A stretch of DNA of 64,000 bases. It comes from JAVJSD01 sp040219575 (GTDB taxonomy: Bacteria > Planctomycetota > Planctomycetia > Pirellulales > Pirellulaceae). The notes under the pieces were generated by a model. The model did not search any database and was not told the DNA's origin. It saw nothing but the letters and a program-made list of their open reading frames with translations. The DNA lies in NCBI GenBank assembly GCA_040219575.1, contig JAVJSD010000054.1, positions 1-64,000 of the forward strand, given 5' to 3'. The translations under genes were made by a program, and so were the position numbers. This document shows positions 62,001 through 64,000 of the stretch, piece after piece. Position 1 is the first letter of the stretch, and each line of letters begins with the position of its first letter.

Positions 62001-62058
62001 GCTGCTCCCGCGGTGGAATGCCAAGCCAGGTGTAGTACGGATCGAATCGGTCGCCCAC
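59044..62058 (-). CDS. WD40-repeat membrane protein with planctomycete J-like N-terminal domain
   Basis: The 1004-residue protein starts with ~90 residues of a domain seen in many planctomycete proteins: DPYYTWLGIPPREQPPNYYR then LLSLELFEDNADVISNAADR, ending LLDAEEKAEYDRRL, which resembles a J-domain without the HPD motif. A Pro-rich stretch with SGPPTT repeats (106-124), one helix (201-223), a long low-complexity and helical region (~230-670), and a C-terminal WD40 propeller (~690-1004) follow. The propeller has blades such as GHSAAVRGLAFSHDGAMLAS and HGGMITSIALSADGKLLATG with GGDDHLVKLWN. It is probably a membrane-tethered scaffold. It is convergent with the P450, seven bases apart. Confidence 0.8.
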   Translation of the reverse strand: MGDRFDPYYTWLGIPPREQPPNYYRLLSLELFEDNADVISNAADRQMLHVRTFQAGRHAADSQRVLNELAAARGCLLDAEEKAEYDRRLAARRTSETKLPGPPKISGPPTTSGPPTTSGPPTISTPPPVERPLSPPAKAPGREQAVAAPSPIDRASRENVAAPLRTASPPPLASAPKPLPVEPASGPVRYGRRRRRTSTAPLLFGLTFLLGLAAVAGIALAYSSGLFSVPDEGQVSQRRGEKSATSPESGAKSKSNRSSRDQRSSKVRSSEAPKTSEATDSTGDLDVPFTVGVSAGDESGSRRLESTGGGERVEVSLAIEAAPGTTTTATAPEIAPPGEKMSTKTATAKAPVAEPPKRRAVPTDAALTAARRQFDDRYESHEAKVKTPVEKSALADMLIKDAADTRVTADTRHVMLRAAYRHAIDVGDYGNARRAVDAIIADYDVDDDALRAQLLIDAAENARTPTVHREVVLAALDEIPRLLTLRRFDEAQAVADKAETIAAFRLKNHPDQIPLRKRTRESKDAIGHQRSLWNAAEEARATLMETPDDGDAHLVLGRYQCGFAGEWPAGLDHLAQAGDVDWRTAARRDLASPTVVVQQLAAADAWYELGIRAPDFPGILARARLWYQQAQSAALPEQQGHIKERLDDLLARGIDARQLADATLPSSVTAAAASAKGGVTATDATPGESAKVAPPEVEPSGARMRVSIDLGATLRGHSAAVRGLAFSHDGAMLASVSDDGALALWEVAATDKPPLRLKAHDTQAAQVAFARESLLLATSGDQRGKHLVALWNQLLSSQGVLDGHSSALLHGVFLPGDESLAVATGDHFVKSFDLTGSALRVFHSHDSPVRAIAVAPRGEVLASADEKGQVKLFNLAKGEPSHSIDAHTAPIAALAFSPNGQRIAAAVADGAVTIHDTSTAHRVVAFDAGPLSSMVFLADGYGLAIAGEEQLSVWDARHGTLRAKLATHGGMITSIALSADGKLLATGGDDHLVKLWNVTLRGAE
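61693..61760 (-). repeat. 18-base tandem repeat coding SGPPTT
   Basis: Three to four near-identical GGCCGGAGGTCGTCGGGG units within the WD40 gene encode Ser-Gly-Pro-Pro-Thr-Thr. The unit keeps frame, so only the Pro-rich linker length would vary. Confidence 0.85.
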
Positions 62059-62150
62059 AGTCGCCTCTTGCGTCTCTCGAGCCTTGCCGGGATTTCAATC
62101 CTCAGGCTATCAAACGATGACGAATCACGCCACAGATCCGAACGCGGCGC

Positions 62151-62201
62151 CGTAGGGCGGGCATCCTGCCTGCCGATCAGCCTGGAAGGCCGCCCTAAGA
62201 C
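62151..62201. repeat. Palindrome family C variant at the rlmN stop
   Basis: CGTAGGGCGGGCATCCTGCC then TGCC mirrors CAGCCTGGAAGGCCGCCCTA then AGACG. The right arm includes the rlmN stop codon (TAG at 62197-62195), so the hairpin is positioned as a terminator. Confidence 0.6.
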
Positions 62202-63274
62202 GATTGGCCCAAACTCGTTGGCGCTTCGACGAGGGGCGCGGGGGTCGAGCGCCGCAGTTGGCCGCAGGCGGCGTTGATCTTGTCGCCCTTGCGTCGACGG
62301 AACTGCACGTTCACGCCGCCGGCCTCCAGAATCTCGCGGAAGCGGCGTTCGGCGGCGGCGCTGGGCGTGCGATACGGCAGACCGGCCACGGGATTGTACG
62401 GAATCACATTCAACAGGGCCGAGCGCCCTCGCAACACGCCCGCCAACTCCCGGGCATGTTCCGGTCGGTCGTTGACGTCGGCCAACAGCACATACTCGAA
62501 CGTCAGTCGTCGACCGGACGCCTCGAAGTAGCGATCGGCCGCGGCCAGAATGTCGTGCAACCCGATGTTGCGGTTCACCGGCACCAACTCGTTGCGCAGC
62601 GCGTCGTTGGGGGCGTGCAGCGAGACGGCCAGATTGTAGCGGCAGCCGCTCTCGGCCAGACGCAGCAGGGCGGCCGGCAGCCCAACGGTCGAGATGGTGA
62701 TTCGCCGGGCGCTGATGCCGAGTCCGTCGTCGCGGGAGGCGACGTCGAGCGCCGAAAGCACGTTTTCGACGTTCGCCAGCGGTTCGCCCATCCCCATCAC
62801 CACGAGATGGCTGAGCCGCTCCTCGGCGGGCAGCAACCGGGCCAGCCGCAGCATCTGCTCGACGATCTCTCCAGCCGTGAGATTCCGCTCGACGCCGTCG
62901 AGTCCGCTGGCGCAGAACACGCACCCCATCGCGCAGCCGACCTGGCTGCTGATGCAGATCGAACGCCGCGGACCGTCGCGCAACAGCACGCATTCGATCC
63001 GGCCGCCGCCAGGAAGCTCCAGCAGAAGTTTCTCGGTCCCGTCGTCGGCCTGGCTGTGCCGCACGACCTGCGAAGTCCAGAGCGTGAACTCCTGCGCCAG
63101 CGCCTCCCGCAGCCGCTTGGGCAGGTCGCTCATGTCGTCGAACGACTCGGCCCGCCGTTCAAACAGCCACTGACGAATCTGCGCAGCGCGATACGCCGGC
63201 TGGCCCTGTTGCACCAGCCACGGCGTGATTTGGTCGACGGTGGGTTCGAGAAGGTGGTGCATCGATGGCCTCAT
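62195..63274 (-). CDS. rlmN: 23S rRNA (A2503-C2)/tRNA methyltransferase RlmN
   Basis: The 359-residue radical-SAM enzyme has the cluster site CAMGCVFC (Cys114, 118, 121), the family's VVMGMGEPLANV and ITISTVGLPAAL, SLHAPND and LNVIPYNPV. The Cys337 (INAACGQL) is the methyl-carrying cysteine. It methylates C2 of A2503 in 23S rRNA and A37 in some tRNAs. The start ATG 63274 is supported by the fit to family length; a nearby in-frame Met (MHHLLEPTV) lies four codons on. The gene's stop lies inside a terminator-like palindrome. Confidence 0.93.
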   Translation of the reverse strand: MRPSMHHLLEPTVDQITPWLVQQGQPAYRAAQIRQWLFERRAESFDDMSDLPKRLREALAQEFTLWTSQVVRHSQADDGTEKLLLELPGGGRIECVLLRDGPRRSICISSQVGCAMGCVFCASGLDGVERNLTAGEIVEQMLRLARLLPAEERLSHLVVMGMGEPLANVENVLSALDVASRDDGLGISARRITISTVGLPAALLRLAESGCRYNLAVSLHAPNDALRNELVPVNRNIGLHDILAAADRYFEASGRRLTFEYVLLADVNDRPEHARELAGVLRGRSALLNVIPYNPVAGLPYRTPSAAAERRFREILEAGGVNVQFRRRKGDKINAACGQLRRSTPAPLVEAPTSLGQSS

Positions 63275-63809
63275 GCTTCATCCTCACGTGGCGCGTCGCC
63301 GAGGGCAAGGCCAAAACGACTCCCTTGCCGGCGCAAAGGGCTCGTCGCGTCGGCCCGAGCCCGTTGCGCCAGCAAGGAAAGGGCCGCAGCAAGGAAAACG
63401 CCGCGCCAGAGCGATCACGCGCCTACGTACGTTTACGTGCGTTTACGTGCGTTGTTGAGAACTTGCGATGCCGGCTTTAGTCAGGGTTTCTCGATTGGGC
63501 GACTTGAGCGAACAACCATAGGCGACGACCGTTCACCGATGCCTGAAGGCGGGGCTATGTCATCCATCGTACACTCTAGATCCACCGGCTGAAGCCGGTG
63601 GCAATAAAGAGCCGGCTGAAGCCGGCATCATCGAACCAGTAGACGGTGGTCGCACTGCAACCCACCAATGTGATCTCCCGCAAGCCGTGGTTCGGAAAAT
63701 CACGGTGAAGTTCGTGCGACATCACCAGGATTCCGTGTGGAGTCGATACAATGGGCGGGCGTTGGCAAGTGGAACCATATTCGACGGACAAACGTGAGGC
63801 GAAGCGTTC
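63275..63809. other. Divergent intergenic region, rlmN / MetE-like gene
   Basis: In these 535 bases there is a 10-base tandem repeat (GTTTACGTGC-type, three units, 63421-63452) and a pair of palindromes at 63583-63626. A 48-codon minus frame (63576-63722) runs into the palindromes and does not look like a real gene. No promoter could be fixed. Confidence 0.5.
63583..63626. repeat. Twin palindromes (family H)
   Basis: CACCGGCTGAAGCCGGTG (63583-63600) and GCCGGCTGAAGCCGGC (63611-63626) are two tight hairpins with the same GGCTGAAGCC core, ten bases apart. Confidence 0.75.
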
Positions 63810-64000
63810 ATGATCAAGACCACCGTCGTCGGCAGCTATCCTGTTCCCACCTGGCTGCAGGCGTTCAGCACGCGGGAGAGCCTGCGCGATGCGATTTTGG
63901 CCGTGCTCAAGACCCAGGAACTGGCCGGCATCGATGTGGTGGCCGACGGCGAACTGTATCGCTGGGATGTGAACCACGCCGAAACGAACGGCATGATCGA
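63810..64000 (+). CDS. Cobalamin-independent methionine synthase-like protein (MetE C-terminal type), 5' part
   Basis: From ATG 63810 (GAGG about 12 bases upstream) the open frame runs off the window edge after 63 codons. IKTTVVGSYPVPTWLQAFST and AGIDVVADGELYRWDVNHAE are typical of the N-terminus of short MetE-like (UROD/MetE superfamily) proteins. These transfer a methyl group from a folate or corrinoid-type donor to homocysteine or a related thiol. Without the rest, zinc ligands cannot be checked. Confidence 0.75.
   Translation, partial: MIKTTVVGSYPVPTWLQAFSTRESLRDAILAVLKTQELAGIDVVADGELYRWDVNHAETNGMI

Noticed and set aside
63576..63722. 48-codon minus-strand frame ending in the twin palindromes
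   Set aside because: No ribosome-binding site, and its C-terminal residues are translated repeat. More likely non-coding.

Overview
The window reads as two pieces of different origin joined near position 4,780-4,823. The left 4.8 kb looks alphaproteobacterial (Rhodospirillales-like): the end of a TAXI-type TRAP receptor, a fused TRAP permease, two isochorismatase-fold proteins and a LigA/LigB-type extradiol dioxygenase pair, all on the plus strand, as expected of an uptake-and-cleavage operon for an aromatic compound. The remaining 59 kb is clearly planctomycete (Pirellulales-like). It carries DUF1592/DUF1552 and DUF1080 proteins, a giant FG-GAP/membrane-bound-dehydrogenase/HEAT/cytochrome c protein, a WD40 protein with a J-like N-terminus, MfnB of the methanofuran/H4MPT pathway, and many high-GC intergenic palindromes. 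The junction is either an assembly chimera or a very recent insertion. I favour the chimera, because the last codons of the isochorismatase gene are antisense to the 3' end of a planctomycete regulator gene.

Layout. 4.8-8.4 kb (minus): two tiny paralogous lipoproteins, then a histidine kinase and a sigma-54 response regulator. 8.8-12 kb: secreted TPR-CHAT protein. 12-21 kb: Bpt aminoacyltransferase, DUF1080 protein, HExxH metallopeptidase, PQQ-type propeller, lactate permease, methyltransferase and cysteine-cluster protein. 21-28 kb: sialate O-acetylesterase and the DUF1592-DUF1552 pair. 28-41 kb: TMTC-like TPR membrane protein, a hybrid kinase with an ethylene-receptor-type sensor, a secretin-like repeat protein, ferritin-like and baeRF-type proteins, a second sigma-54 two-component system and an inositol-phosphatase family enzyme. 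41-48.7 kb: MfnB with a PH-like membrane protein, RNase D, a VapC-type module, an alpha/beta hydrolase and PhoD. 48.9-64 kb: an SF1 helicase with a DbpA-like RNA-binding domain, an ATP/ADP-translocase-like transporter, the giant cytochrome c protein, a P450, the WD40 protein, RlmN and the start of a MetE-like gene.

Most planctomycete genes stand alone or in pairs. Coupling is clearest where genes overlap: the two kinase/regulator pairs, the two lipoproteins, and the PH-like protein with mfnB. Many gaps hold long imperfect inverted repeats of a few recurring families. Several lie between convergent stop codons, where they probably act as bidirectional terminators. The most striking single gene is the hybrid kinase at 30155-32938, which keeps all seven residues needed for ethylene binding in plant ETR1.
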